Of a DNA stretch of 64,000 bases, positions 44,756 to 52,315 are shown piece by piece. The translations under genes and the position numbers were made by a program. The notes below the pieces were generated by a model. That model was given only the letters and a program-made list of their open reading frames with translations. It did no database searches and was not told the DNA's origin. The stretch's first letter is position 1. Each line of letters begins with the position of its first letter. This DNA comes from Shewanella loihica PV-4 (lineage in GTDB: Bacteria > Pseudomonadota > Gammaproteobacteria > Enterobacterales > Shewanellaceae), in assembly GCF_000016065.1 (NCBI RefSeq), contig NC_009092.1, forward strand, positions 248,001 through 312,000. Reading direction: 5' to 3'.

Positions 44756-46273
44756 TTAAGCCTGCGCGTCAGATTTGATGGTTTCAGAGACGACGATTCC
44801 CATCGCCAAACATTCGAGACAAGAGGTTGAGCTGAGTCTGGCCTCGCCGTGAATGCCACCCGTGACCTCTCCTATGGCGTAGAGCTTCTTGATGGGCGAC
44901 ATGGAGCGGCCATCGATAACTCGGGCGGCGAGATCGGTCTTCAGACCGCCCATGCAGTAGTGCACCTTAGGCCAGATGCGCGAGACCACAAAGGGGCCGG
45001 TGAGTACTTCGGCCGTGTCCATCTTACGGTTGAACAGTGGGTCTTTGCGGGCGTTAACGTGGCCGTTGTATTCGTTAATGGAGCGCTTGAGCTCGGCCGC
45101 AGGGATGTTGAATTTGCTGGCTATCTCATCGAGGCTGTCCAGTTTCCAGGCCATCTTGTCGCGCAGTGCACGCACCACACGGTCGTCGTCCTTGTATTTC
45201 TCGTAGTTAAATAAGACCACAGGGTAGGCGGGACTGTTGTCCGGGTAGCGGTTCTTCATGATGGCTTCGGAGCAGGTCTTGCGATCTGCACGCTCGTCCA
45301 TGAAACGCTTACCATTGAGGACGCTGATGGCCGCGCCCTGGTGCCAGCCGATGGAGAGCAGGGCGTTTGACCAGCCAAATCCGCCCTCGTCCGGGGAGCC
45401 CCAGTGACCCGTCTGGATTAGGTTCATGTGCACGGGCAGGGCGCCGTGTGCCATGGCGGTGAGGGTGACCTCGCCGGTGGCGCCAAGGGCATTGGTGCAG
45501 TCGAGTGTCGGGTCCAGTGAAGGGTCGACCATCTCCCTGAGTTTCATGTTACGGGCGAAACCACCATTGGCCAGGATGACCGCCTTGTTCGCTCTGATGT
45601 AAATCGTGCTGCCAGTGGTGATGTCGGGGAAGCGGTAGTTCTTACGCACCTTGACGCCGACGATCTCTTGACCGTCCATGATGAAGTCTTCGATGTAATG
45701 TTGTAGACGGTATTCGACACCTTCTCTAACACCCGCCTCGTACAGCTTGGTGGTGATATCGCCACCCGAGCCGTGTTGAGTACGTATGGCGCGGGCCTTG
45801 TTATGGCCGCCGACTTGAATGTTAAAGCCGTCGCGAAATTTTACGCCCGTGCCGATACATAGTTCGTAGGCATCTAAGGCTCTATTGGCGATCTGGCGCA
45901 GCGCCGTCTCATTTTGCATGCCGCGACCCGAGATGATCTGATCTTTGACCAGCTCTTCTGGTGAGTCGTCTTCGATGCCCTGGGCCAGTTGAATGGGATT
46001 CTTGGGAATGGCTAGCCAGCCGCCGTTGATCGCCGAGTTACCGCCGATGACCTGCATCTTCTCGAGTACCAATACGGATTTAATACCTTGACGCTTGGTG
46101 TTGAGGGCGGCAGAGAGTCCGGCGAAGCCTGAACCGACTATTATGACATCATGAGACTCGTCCCATTTAATCGCCTGGCACTCTTTGGCCAGGCTGGTGC
46201 TGGGGAGCGCGGCGGCCATGCCACCTATGGCTGCACCCGCACTAAGCTTTAAAAAATTTCTTCTGTTGTGCAT
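44756..46273 (-). CDS. Tat-exported fumarate-reductase-type flavoprotein (acrylate/methacrylate reductase-like)
   Basis: 505 residues. Tat signal RRNFLKLSAG (residues 4-13), FAD-binding IIVGSGFAGLSAAL (44-57), and an enoate-reductase active site recognisable against Fcc3: GKRFMDERADRK with R331, H438 in VHYCMGG, TGGIHGEARL with R479, and H290 in QTGHWGS. There is no FMN domain and no fused haem domain; haem is supplied by the next gene. These enzymes reduce the double bond of an unsaturated acid in the periplasm. Its context (porins, exported cupin, TetR) fits acrylate or a related enoate better than fumarate, but specificity is inference. Confidence 0.87.
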   Translation of the reverse strand: MHNRRNFLKLSAGAAIGGMAAALPSTSLAKECQAIKWDESHDVIIVGSGFAGLSAALNTKRQGIKSVLVLEKMQVIGGNSAINGGWLAIPKNPIQLAQGIEDDSPEELVKDQIISGRGMQNETALRQIANRALDAYELCIGTGVKFRDGFNIQVGGHNKARAIRTQHGSGGDITTKLYEAGVREGVEYRLQHYIEDFIMDGQEIVGVKVRKNYRFPDITTGSTIYIRANKAVILANGGFARNMKLREMVDPSLDPTLDCTNALGATGEVTLTAMAHGALPVHMNLIQTGHWGSPDEGGFGWSNALLSIGWHQGAAISVLNGKRFMDERADRKTCSEAIMKNRYPDNSPAYPVVLFNYEKYKDDDRVVRALRDKMAWKLDSLDEIASKFNIPAAELKRSINEYNGHVNARKDPLFNRKMDTAEVLTGPFVVSRIWPKVHYCMGGLKTDLAARVIDGRSMSPIKKLYAIGEVTGGIHGEARLSSTSCLECLAMGIVVSETIKSDAQA

Positions 46274-46604
46274 CTAAAGTGTCCTCTGTCTCTGTATGCA
46301 GGCAAAGATAGAGGTTCTGTGGAGGGCTAAAGTTGAACTAAGTCACGGTGTTTTCTGGGTGGCAAACTTATTCGTGAACCATGTCCCGAATAATTTTTCT
46401 GAAATGTTTCTATATGGTCGAAAAGTTGGCGTAAGTGTATACGGGGTGAATATTCCTGGGTGAATGTTTGTTTGACGTAATTCACAAAGCGGTGCAATAA
46501 AGACCTCATTGCGTGAGGTCAGTCCCGATTAAATCGGCGTTCGCTGTAATTCAAAATCAAAATCAGCACATACTCTCGGCTTCTCTATGATTAAGGTATA
46601 AACG
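46274..46604. promoter_or_regulatory. Divergent promoter region, flavoprotein operon / TetR gene
   Basis: 331 bp without a gene. It carries the operator-like palindrome at 46368-46393, about 95 bp from the flavoprotein ATG and 212 bp from the TetR ATG. A minus-strand open frame here is not supported by any start context. Confidence 0.6.
46368..46393. promoter_or_regulatory. Operator-like palindrome upstream of the flavoprotein operon
   Basis: TTATTCG-N12-CGAATAA, same arms and same 12-base spacing as 41931-41956, with a shared left flank GCAAAC. Two copies in one gene cluster and nowhere else that I noticed in the window argue for a local regulator. Confidence 0.68.
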
Positions 46605-47390
46605 ATGAAATGTCCCACTGAAACTTTGCCCATGATGCGTTGCAATCAGATATTGGATGCCGCCGAGCGGCTCATCGAGTCTCAGGGGATCGTCTCGTTC
46701 AAGTTCTCTCAGTTGGCCAAAGAGGTGGGGTGTTCCACCGGGACCCTGTATAAGTTTTTCGAGCGTAAAGAAGATGTGTTGGTGTGTTTGTTTTTACGCA
46801 GCGCCACCTCGAATCATCTGCCGATTTTTATCGATAAGCATCCGGAGCTGAGCGAGTTGGAGAAAGTGCTCCTGCCTGTATTGTTCACCTTCGAAACCAT
46901 CAGCCGCAGCAAGAGTTTCTTCACCCTACGTTCGGTCTCGGTTAACACCATGGTGTGGCAGCTGGCCAGCGATGAGAAAGTGGAGCGCTTTAAGAAACGC
47001 ATCAACGCCTTCTGGGGCTGGTTTACCGACTCGCTCCATGCCGCCGTGGAGCAGGGAGAGTTACAGGCCACACCGCTACAGATCAAAGAATTGGTGCAGG
47101 GGCTAACCTTCTATCTAACCGGTTCATTGACTCAGTTTGAGAGTCAATTAATCGCGCCCGAGTATCTGTCTAACCGGCGAGAAACCTGTTACCGCCATCT
47201 GGCCAAGTTGATGGGGCAGTACAAGTGGAACCAAGCATTAACCCCTGAGCTGTTCGATAGTCTCGAGGCGAGAACCAAGGCATTTTTTGACCAACATTAC
47301 CGCGACCATATGACCTGCGCGGCCTGCAGTGCCCTATCTGGCGTAAATCTGAAAGATCGCCCTGCCTGCGTCAGACAGGCTTATCAATAA
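46605..47390 (+). CDS. TetR family regulator with C-terminal cysteine tail
   Basis: 261 residues. The TetR helix-turn-helix is at about residues 15-60: ILDAAERLIESQG, FSQLAKEVGCSTGTLYKFFE. A helical ligand domain follows to about 230. The end is unusual: C238-x2-C241-x13-C255, after a QHYRDHMT segment, which might bind a metal or act as a redox switch. Divergent from the flavoprotein operon, which it most likely controls through the palindrome at 46368. AcuR, the acrylate-responsive repressor of DMSP genes, is also a TetR protein, but I cannot claim orthology. Confidence 0.85.
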   Translation: MKCPTETLPMMRCNQILDAAERLIESQGIVSFKFSQLAKEVGCSTGTLYKFFERKEDVLVCLFLRSATSNHLPIFIDKHPELSELEKVLLPVLFTFETISRSKSFFTLRSVSVNTMVWQLASDEKVERFKKRINAFWGWFTDSLHAAVEQGELQATPLQIKELVQGLTFYLTGSLTQFESQLIAPEYLSNRRETCYRHLAKLMGQYKWNQALTPELFDSLEARTKAFFDQHYRDHMTCAACSALSGVNLKDRPACVRQAYQ

Positions 47391-47391
47391 A

Positions 47392-47415
47392 AAGCCCTCG
47401 ATAGGGTCGAGGGCT
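47392..47415. terminator. Hairpin after the TetR gene
   Basis: AGCCCTCGA-TAGGG-TCGAGGGCT. The A run on its left makes it a strong terminator for minus-strand transcription and a weaker one for the TetR gene. No minus-strand gene upstream of it is evident. Confidence 0.6.
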
Positions 47416-47677
47416 GGGTCAAATTTGTCGCGGTAGTGTGATTAGATGAGCAATAGCGCGGCCCTAATGGTTTTAGCAAGATGGTGCATTCGCTTTCTCG
47501 CCTTGTGCTGAGTTGTCGCCCGGTCGCTATAGGAGGAAAAGCCTTAGGTGTAAGAGCTAGGCTGTTTAAAAATCTGTACTGCATAGAGGATGAAGAATTT
47601 CGTGCCAGACCGCTTATGGCTTGACTTTAAAGCAGGGCGTCCATAGTCTGCTAGATCAGTATTCAAGGTGGTATGCA

Positions 47678-48769
47678 ATGCAAATAAATTATAATTTAAA
47701 ACCTGCGTCTGAACGCCGAACACAGCAGTTTAAGCCCGAAACCAATGTTGGCTTTGGCAATCTAAGAACTGACCATATGTTTTTGATGGATTACCGCGAT
47801 GGGGAGTGGCGGGATCCTAGGGTAGTCCCTTACGGACCATTCGAGATGGCACCGGGTGCCATGGCACTGCACTATGGGCAATCCATCTTCGAGGGCGCTA
47901 AGGCCTTCATGCATGATGATGGTGAGATCTATACCTTCCGTTTAAACAAGAATGCCGAGCGTCTCAACCTGAGTGGTGAGGTGGTCTGTATTCCTCCTGT
48001 TCCCGAGGCGATGCAGCTGGCGGGTATCAATGCCCTGATCGACGTCGACAGGCTGTGGTTTCCGATGCAGGATGGGGCCTGTCTCTATATTCGTCCCTTC
48101 GTGTTTGCCACCGAAGACCGACTCTCGGTGAGCCCGAGCCAGCAATATACCTTCTGTGTCATGTTGAGCCCAAGTGGTGCCTATTATGCCGATGGCTTCG
48201 ATAAGGCGATTCGTCTGCTGATCACCGAGCGTTTCCACCGCGCGGTATCGGGTGGCACGGGTGCTTCAAAGGCGGCGGGTAACTATGCTGCTTCGCTCAG
48301 GGCGGGTAAGGCCGCAGCGGAATATGGTGCGGCCCAGGTATTGTATCTCGATGCCAACAACAAGCAGATCGAAGAGGTGGGTGCCATGAACCACTTCCAT
48401 GTGCTTAAAGATGGCACCATTATCATACCTAAATTCACCGACACCATTTTGAAGTCGATTACCTCGCAATCCATCATGGAGCTGGGAGAAGCGCTCGGCT
48501 GTGAGGTGCGCCAAGAGACGGTCATGCTGGACCAGTTTATTGCCGATATCGAATCTGGTGAGATCGTCGAGGCCGGTGGTTTTGGTACCGCGGCCGTGGT
48601 GTCGCCTGTGGGCTCCTATATTTTCGAAGACCATAGAGTATTGACGGTCGGTGATGGTCAGGTGGGCGAGCATACCCGCCGCATCTATCAGGTGCTGACG
48701 GATATCCAGAAGGGTAAGCGTCAGGGTCCTGAAGGCTGGATGCAAAAGGTTGAGCGCGTCGCGCCTTAA
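47678..48769 (+). CDS. Branched-chain amino acid aminotransferase (class IV, long type)
   Basis: 363 residues from the ATG at 47678 (AAGGTG upstream); the frame extends 19 codons further without support. Fold-type IV PLP enzyme: ALHYGQSIFEGAKAFMHDDG, YIRPFVFATED, GGTGASKAAGNYAASL (with the PLP lysine in ASKAAGNY), QIEEVGAMNHFHVL and IVEAGGFGTAAVVSPV. It transfers amino groups between Leu/Ile/Val and 2-oxoglutarate. A second, shorter enzyme (ilvE) lies in the biosynthetic operon at 62.5 kb, so this one may serve catabolism or act as a backup. Single-gene unit. Confidence 0.9.
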   Translation: MQINYNLKPASERRTQQFKPETNVGFGNLRTDHMFLMDYRDGEWRDPRVVPYGPFEMAPGAMALHYGQSIFEGAKAFMHDDGEIYTFRLNKNAERLNLSGEVVCIPPVPEAMQLAGINALIDVDRLWFPMQDGACLYIRPFVFATEDRLSVSPSQQYTFCVMLSPSGAYYADGFDKAIRLLITERFHRAVSGGTGASKAAGNYAASLRAGKAAAEYGAAQVLYLDANNKQIEEVGAMNHFHVLKDGTIIIPKFTDTILKSITSQSIMELGEALGCEVRQETVMLDQFIADIESGEIVEAGGFGTAAVVSPVGSYIFEDHRVLTVGDGQVGEHTRRIYQVLTDIQKGKRQGPEGWMQKVERVAP

Positions 48770-48786
48770 CTCTTGAATCTGATATG

Positions 48787-48814
48787 AAAAAGGCGCCTAC
48801 GAGGCGCCTTTTTT
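48787..48814. terminator. Bidirectional terminator
   Basis: AAAAAGGCGCC-TACGA-GGCGCCTTTTT between the aminotransferase gene and the convergent lipoprotein gene. Confidence 0.88.
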
Positions 48815-49241
48815 AATTGAACATCACGATGGCGGAGACCCGCACCGGCTGGGCAGACTTATTGTCGACTGTGGCGTTAAATCTCTGCTCGCTAAATCTG
48901 GCTAGCAGAGCTTCTTTTTGCTCGGGTGAGATGGATAGATCGTCGAGTTCGAGATCCACTAACTGCCCCGAAGGATTGATGCCAAAGCTGATATTGAGTT
49001 TCTGTTTTTGTTCGATCAATCCCTGCCAATTCAGGGTGTTGTTTTGGATAACCCAATACTTGCTTAGCTGCGCTGGAGTGACCTCTAGGTAGTCTCTCTC
49101 TGACTGAGCGATGAGATTGCTCTGACAGGCTGAGACAAATAGGGGTAAGGTTAATAGCGCAAGTAAGCGGAAAAGCGATGACGGTTTGTGTCTAGCGATA
49201 AAATGAACTGGATTCACAGCGACTACTCTCTGCCAATGCAT
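48813..49241 (-). CDS. Putative lipoprotein with TonB-C-like domain
   Basis: 142 residues. A hydrophobic stretch (LFRLLALLTLPLFVSAC) ends in a lipobox, LFVSAC, with Cys at residue 39. The mature part, NISFGINPSGQLVDLELDDL and the final PVRVSAIVMFN, resembles the beta-alpha-beta shape of TonB C-terminal domains. The long N-terminal extension before the hydrophobic core suggests a later start is possible. Function unknown. Confidence 0.65.
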   Translation of the reverse strand: MHWQRVVAVNPVHFIARHKPSSLFRLLALLTLPLFVSACQSNLIAQSERDYLEVTPAQLSKYWVIQNNTLNWQGLIEQKQKLNISFGINPSGQLVDLELDDLSISPEQKEALLARFSEQRFNATVDNKSAQPVRVSAIVMFN

Positions 49242-49367
49242 ATCTATGCATTTAGTTTGGTCATTCAGGCAGGCAAGTATATTAACATTTAGTTAAAATT
49301 TGTAGTCAATTTTATGACATTTACAATAATTTGGCGTGAAGAGTGAGTGACATCTGATTTTAAAGAG

Positions 49368-49403
49368 AAAAGGCCTTGCCGGAAGGGAGGGGCAAGGCCT
49401 TTT
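49368..49403 (-). terminator. Terminator after the GntR gene
   Basis: AAAAGGCCTTGCC and GGCAAGGCCTTTT form a 13-bp perfect stem around a 10-base loop, followed by a short T run in both directions. Confidence 0.75.
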
Positions 49404-49448
49404 CAAGTCGATGCCAACGCGTGTTCGCTGGCATGAACCCGGTTAGCG

Positions 49449-50150
49449 CTACTCTGCCTGTAGCGCCTTAAGTCGTTTCTCTGTGTTGATTCGCCCCTGT
49501 TCGATATGACGGCGCATCAATAGGCTGGCCAATTCGCCATCGCCAGCGGCAATGGCTTCGACTATGCGTCTGTGTTCGGCGATCGCCCTGGTCGGCCGGC
49601 TCTCGCTGGTGCATTGATAACGATACATGCGCAGCAGGTGGTAGAGGTTACCGATAAGCGTTTCCTGCAGATGGCGACTGCCGCTGGCGCGTATGATGCG
49701 GTAGTGAAAATCCACATCGCCATCTTGCTGAAAATAGGTGTCGCCCTTGGCCAGCGCCGCTTCCTGGCTATCCATCAGGCGTTGCAGCTGCATCAGTGCC
49801 GTCGGCGTAATGTGTTTCGCGGCCAGCTCGCAGGCCATGCCTTCCAACACGCTGCGCAGACGGTAGAGGTCGTTGAGTTCATCTATCGACAGCTGTGCCA
49901 CGCGGGCACCGACATGGGGAATTCTGACGACGAGGCGGCGACGCTCCAGGGTTAGCAGGGCTTCCCGGGTAGGGCCGCGGCTGATGCCGTAGCGTTGGGC
50001 AAGCATCTGCTCGTTGATCTTGCTGCCGGGGGCCAGCTCTCCCTTGATGATACTGGTCTGGATCGCCTGTAAGGCCTTATCCGCCAGGGTGAGTGCGGGC
50101 GTCTCTGTGTCTAATGTGGATAAGGCATCTAACGCCATGGGCTTGCTCAT
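49449..50150 (-). CDS. GntR family (FadR/FCD subfamily) transcriptional regulator
   Basis: 233 residues. The winged helix is at about 20-85: AIQTSIIKGELAPGSKINEQ and YGISRGPTREALLTLERR. The FCD ligand domain follows, with metal-binding-type residues in DVDFHYRIIRASGSRHLQ and EHRRIVEAIAAGD. FCD regulators sense carboxylic acids such as lactate, pyruvate or propionate-pathway intermediates. The genes on either side are unrelated, so the target is unclear; a PrpR-like role (methylcitrate) is one possibility. Confidence 0.88.
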   Translation of the reverse strand: MSKPMALDALSTLDTETPALTLADKALQAIQTSIIKGELAPGSKINEQMLAQRYGISRGPTREALLTLERRRLVVRIPHVGARVAQLSIDELNDLYRLRSVLEGMACELAAKHITPTALMQLQRLMDSQEAALAKGDTYFQQDGDVDFHYRIIRASGSRHLQETLIGNLYHLLRMYRYQCTSESRPTRAIAEHRRIVEAIAAGDGELASLLMRRHIEQGRINTEKRLKALQAE

Positions 50151-50343
50151 TAAGGGATTGGATGAGTCATGAAATTAGTGCGGCAAGCATGGATTGTCAA
50201 CAATATATGGCTAAAACTTAAGTCTAACGCAAGTTTTTAACCGTTATATCTGTGAGTTACTGATGCTTGGCAGGTTTTGCTAGGTGATTTTGTTGACAAC
50301 TTGAGGCATTCGCCGCTTGGGAGGGCGGCGAATGGGGCTAAGG

Positions 50344-51291
50344 CTAGCGGCTCTCGGCCAGGGAGCGGGTCTCTTCGCTAACCAGCTGATCTGAGTTGTA
50401 GCGGGTCAAGATCTGGTGAATTTGCTCATCTTTCTGCTGCCAGACGCCGTTGAGCCAACGCTGGAACTGAGCACGACACTCGGCGTCGTTGAAATATTGC
50501 TGATCGTCCACCTCAGGCACCGGCATAGATTCGATGCGCACCACGATACGTTTCACCTTGCCGTGCATCACCTCGGATAATGTGTTGTCAGCCGAGTCGG
50601 GATAGACCAGGGTGACGTTAAGCAGGCTGGTAAACTGCTCGCCCATGGCCGAGATGGTAAAGGCGATGCCGCCTGCCTTGGGGCGCAGCAGATAGCGGTA
50701 TGGAGAGCGCTGACGAGCCTTCTTCTCCGGGGTGAAGCGACTACCTTCCACATAATTGATGATAGAGGTAGGAATGGTCCTAAACTTCTCGCAGGAGCGG
50801 CGGGTGGTCTCTAAGTCTTTGCCCTTGAGTTTAGGGTTTTTACGCAGCTGCTTGGCGCTGGTGCGATTCATGAAAGGCATGTCCAATGCCCAGCAACCAA
50901 GGCCAAGGAAAGGCACATAGAGCAGCTCTTTCTTCAGGAAGAACTTGAGCATAGGGATGTTGTTACGCAGCACATAGGTGAGGGCGGCGATGTCGAACCC
51001 GCTGAGATGGTTGCTGATCAGCAGGTACCAGCCATCTTTCTTCAGTCCTTCCAGGCCTTCGATGTCCCACTCTATCTTGGCGATCAAGAACAGTATGCCA
51101 CCGTTGATGCAGGCCCAGCTCCACATGCAGCGATTCATCAAGTGAGCGATCCCGGTGCGCAGCAGTGCGATCGGTAGCAGGAGTTTAATTATGCCGCCAA
51201 CGCAGATCAAAGTACTCCATAACACAGTGTTGATGATCAACAAGGTCAGGCTAAGCGCAAACAGGAGGGGTCCGGGTAAAAAATTTAGCAT
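50344..51291 (-). CDS. LPLAT-family acyltransferase (YihG-like)
   Basis: 315 residues. N-terminal membrane helices (LFALSLTLLIINTVLWSTLI), acyltransferase motif NHLSGFD (H-x4-D) near residue 93, and FVEG-type box YVEGSRFTPEKK near 180. Resembles 1-acylglycerol-3-phosphate acyltransferases of the YihG type, which place acyl chains on lysophosphatidate. The next gene upstream is a paralog, 24 bases away; the two are probably one operon. Confidence 0.85.
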   Translation of the reverse strand: MLNFLPGPLLFALSLTLLIINTVLWSTLICVGGIIKLLLPIALLRTGIAHLMNRCMWSWACINGGILFLIAKIEWDIEGLEGLKKDGWYLLISNHLSGFDIAALTYVLRNNIPMLKFFLKKELLYVPFLGLGCWALDMPFMNRTSAKQLRKNPKLKGKDLETTRRSCEKFRTIPTSIINYVEGSRFTPEKKARQRSPYRYLLRPKAGGIAFTISAMGEQFTSLLNVTLVYPDSADNTLSEVMHGKVKRIVVRIESMPVPEVDDQQYFNDAECRAQFQRWLNGVWQQKDEQIHQILTRYNSDQLVSEETRSLAESR

Positions 51292-51315
51292 CTTTCTAAA
51301 GCACCTTATCTGCGG

Positions 51316-52212
51316 TTATTGCTGCGCCATTTTCGTTAACATGGCGTCCTTTTCTTGCCAGATACGATTGAGTTGTTCCTGAAAACTGATCTTGTAGGCG
51401 CGATCATTGAGGTAGTCGCCACGCATCTCGGGAGCGATTTCGCTGACCTTGATGTGGACCCTGACCTGTTTGACCCGGCCGCAGATATAGTCCCAGTAGC
51501 TGGGTGTGTTGCCTGGATAATAGATGGTGACATCTACTAGCTTGTGGATCTGATCGCCCATCGCCGACAGGGCGAAAGCCATACCACCCGCCTTAGGCTT
51601 GAGCAGGTGGTTAAACTCTGAGTTTTGCTTTTGATGTTTCTCGGGTCTAAAGCGGGTGCCCTCGACAAAGTTCATCACACTGACCGGCTTAGTCTTAAAC
51701 TTGGCGCAGGCCTTACGGGTGATCTCGATATCTTTGCCCCTGAGCTTTGGATTCTTGCGCAGTTGCGCGCTTGAGTATCGGCGCATGAATGGGAAGTCTA
51801 GCGCCCACCAGGCGAGGCCCAGCACTGGCACGTAGAGCAGCTCCTGCTTCAGGAAGAATTTCAGGAAAGGGATCTTATGGTTGAAGATACGTTGCAGGAC
51901 CAAGATATCTACCCAGGATTGGTGGTTGGCGATCACCATGTACCATTCCTTGGGGGAGAGATTGCTGTCGCCTTCAATCTGAACATCTACCCGGTGGAAC
52001 AGACGTTCGATTAAGGTGTTGACGCTGATCCAGGCGGTCGCGCAGTGATCCAACAGGTAGCTACACAGGGTACGTAGCGGCGTGACAGGGATAAGTTTTA
52101 TTATACTTACCAATAAGATAGGTATTACCCAAAAAAGGGTGTTGATGACATAACAGCTAAATGCCAAGCTGCCTCTTATTAGTGATAACACCGCGCCCAT
52201 TAAAGCCCCCAT
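51316..52212 (-). CDS. LPLAT-family acyltransferase (YihG-like), paralog
   Basis: 298 residues. Same architecture as its neighbour: membrane start (LAFSCYVINTLFWVIPILLV), NHQSWVD (H-x4-D) near residue 96, FVEGTRFRPEKHQKQ near 183. Shared blocks FLKKELLYVPFLG-like and SAQLRKNPKLRGKDIE show tandem duplication. Likely second lysophospholipid acyltransferase with a different chain preference; that is inference. Confidence 0.85.
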   Translation of the reverse strand: MGALMGAVLSLIRGSLAFSCYVINTLFWVIPILLVSIIKLIPVTPLRTLCSYLLDHCATAWISVNTLIERLFHRVDVQIEGDSNLSPKEWYMVIANHQSWVDILVLQRIFNHKIPFLKFFLKQELLYVPVLGLAWWALDFPFMRRYSSAQLRKNPKLRGKDIEITRKACAKFKTKPVSVMNFVEGTRFRPEKHQKQNSEFNHLLKPKAGGMAFALSAMGDQIHKLVDVTIYYPGNTPSYWDYICGRVKQVRVHIKVSEIAPEMRGDYLNDRAYKISFQEQLNRIWQEKDAMLTKMAQQ

Positions 52213-52315
52213 AAAAAATTCGGAGACCTATGTTACTCGCCTGAGCCCATTAGCTCAATCTTATCCTGTTCATCTTGCCAAGATAACCCTGTTTTAGATA
52301 AGGATATAATTGGTC

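Noticed and set aside
44756..46273. Naming the flavoprotein fumarate reductase FccA
   Set aside because: It lacks the fused tetraheme domain and its neighbours are not those of fumarate respiration; only the general active-site residues match.
46327..46509. Minus-strand 60-codon frame upstream of the flavoprotein gene
   Set aside because: It covers the operator-like palindrome and promoter region and has no supported start.
48266..48745. Minus-strand frame of 159 codons within the aminotransferase gene
   Set aside because: Antisense shadow; the sense frame has a full PLP enzyme motif set.
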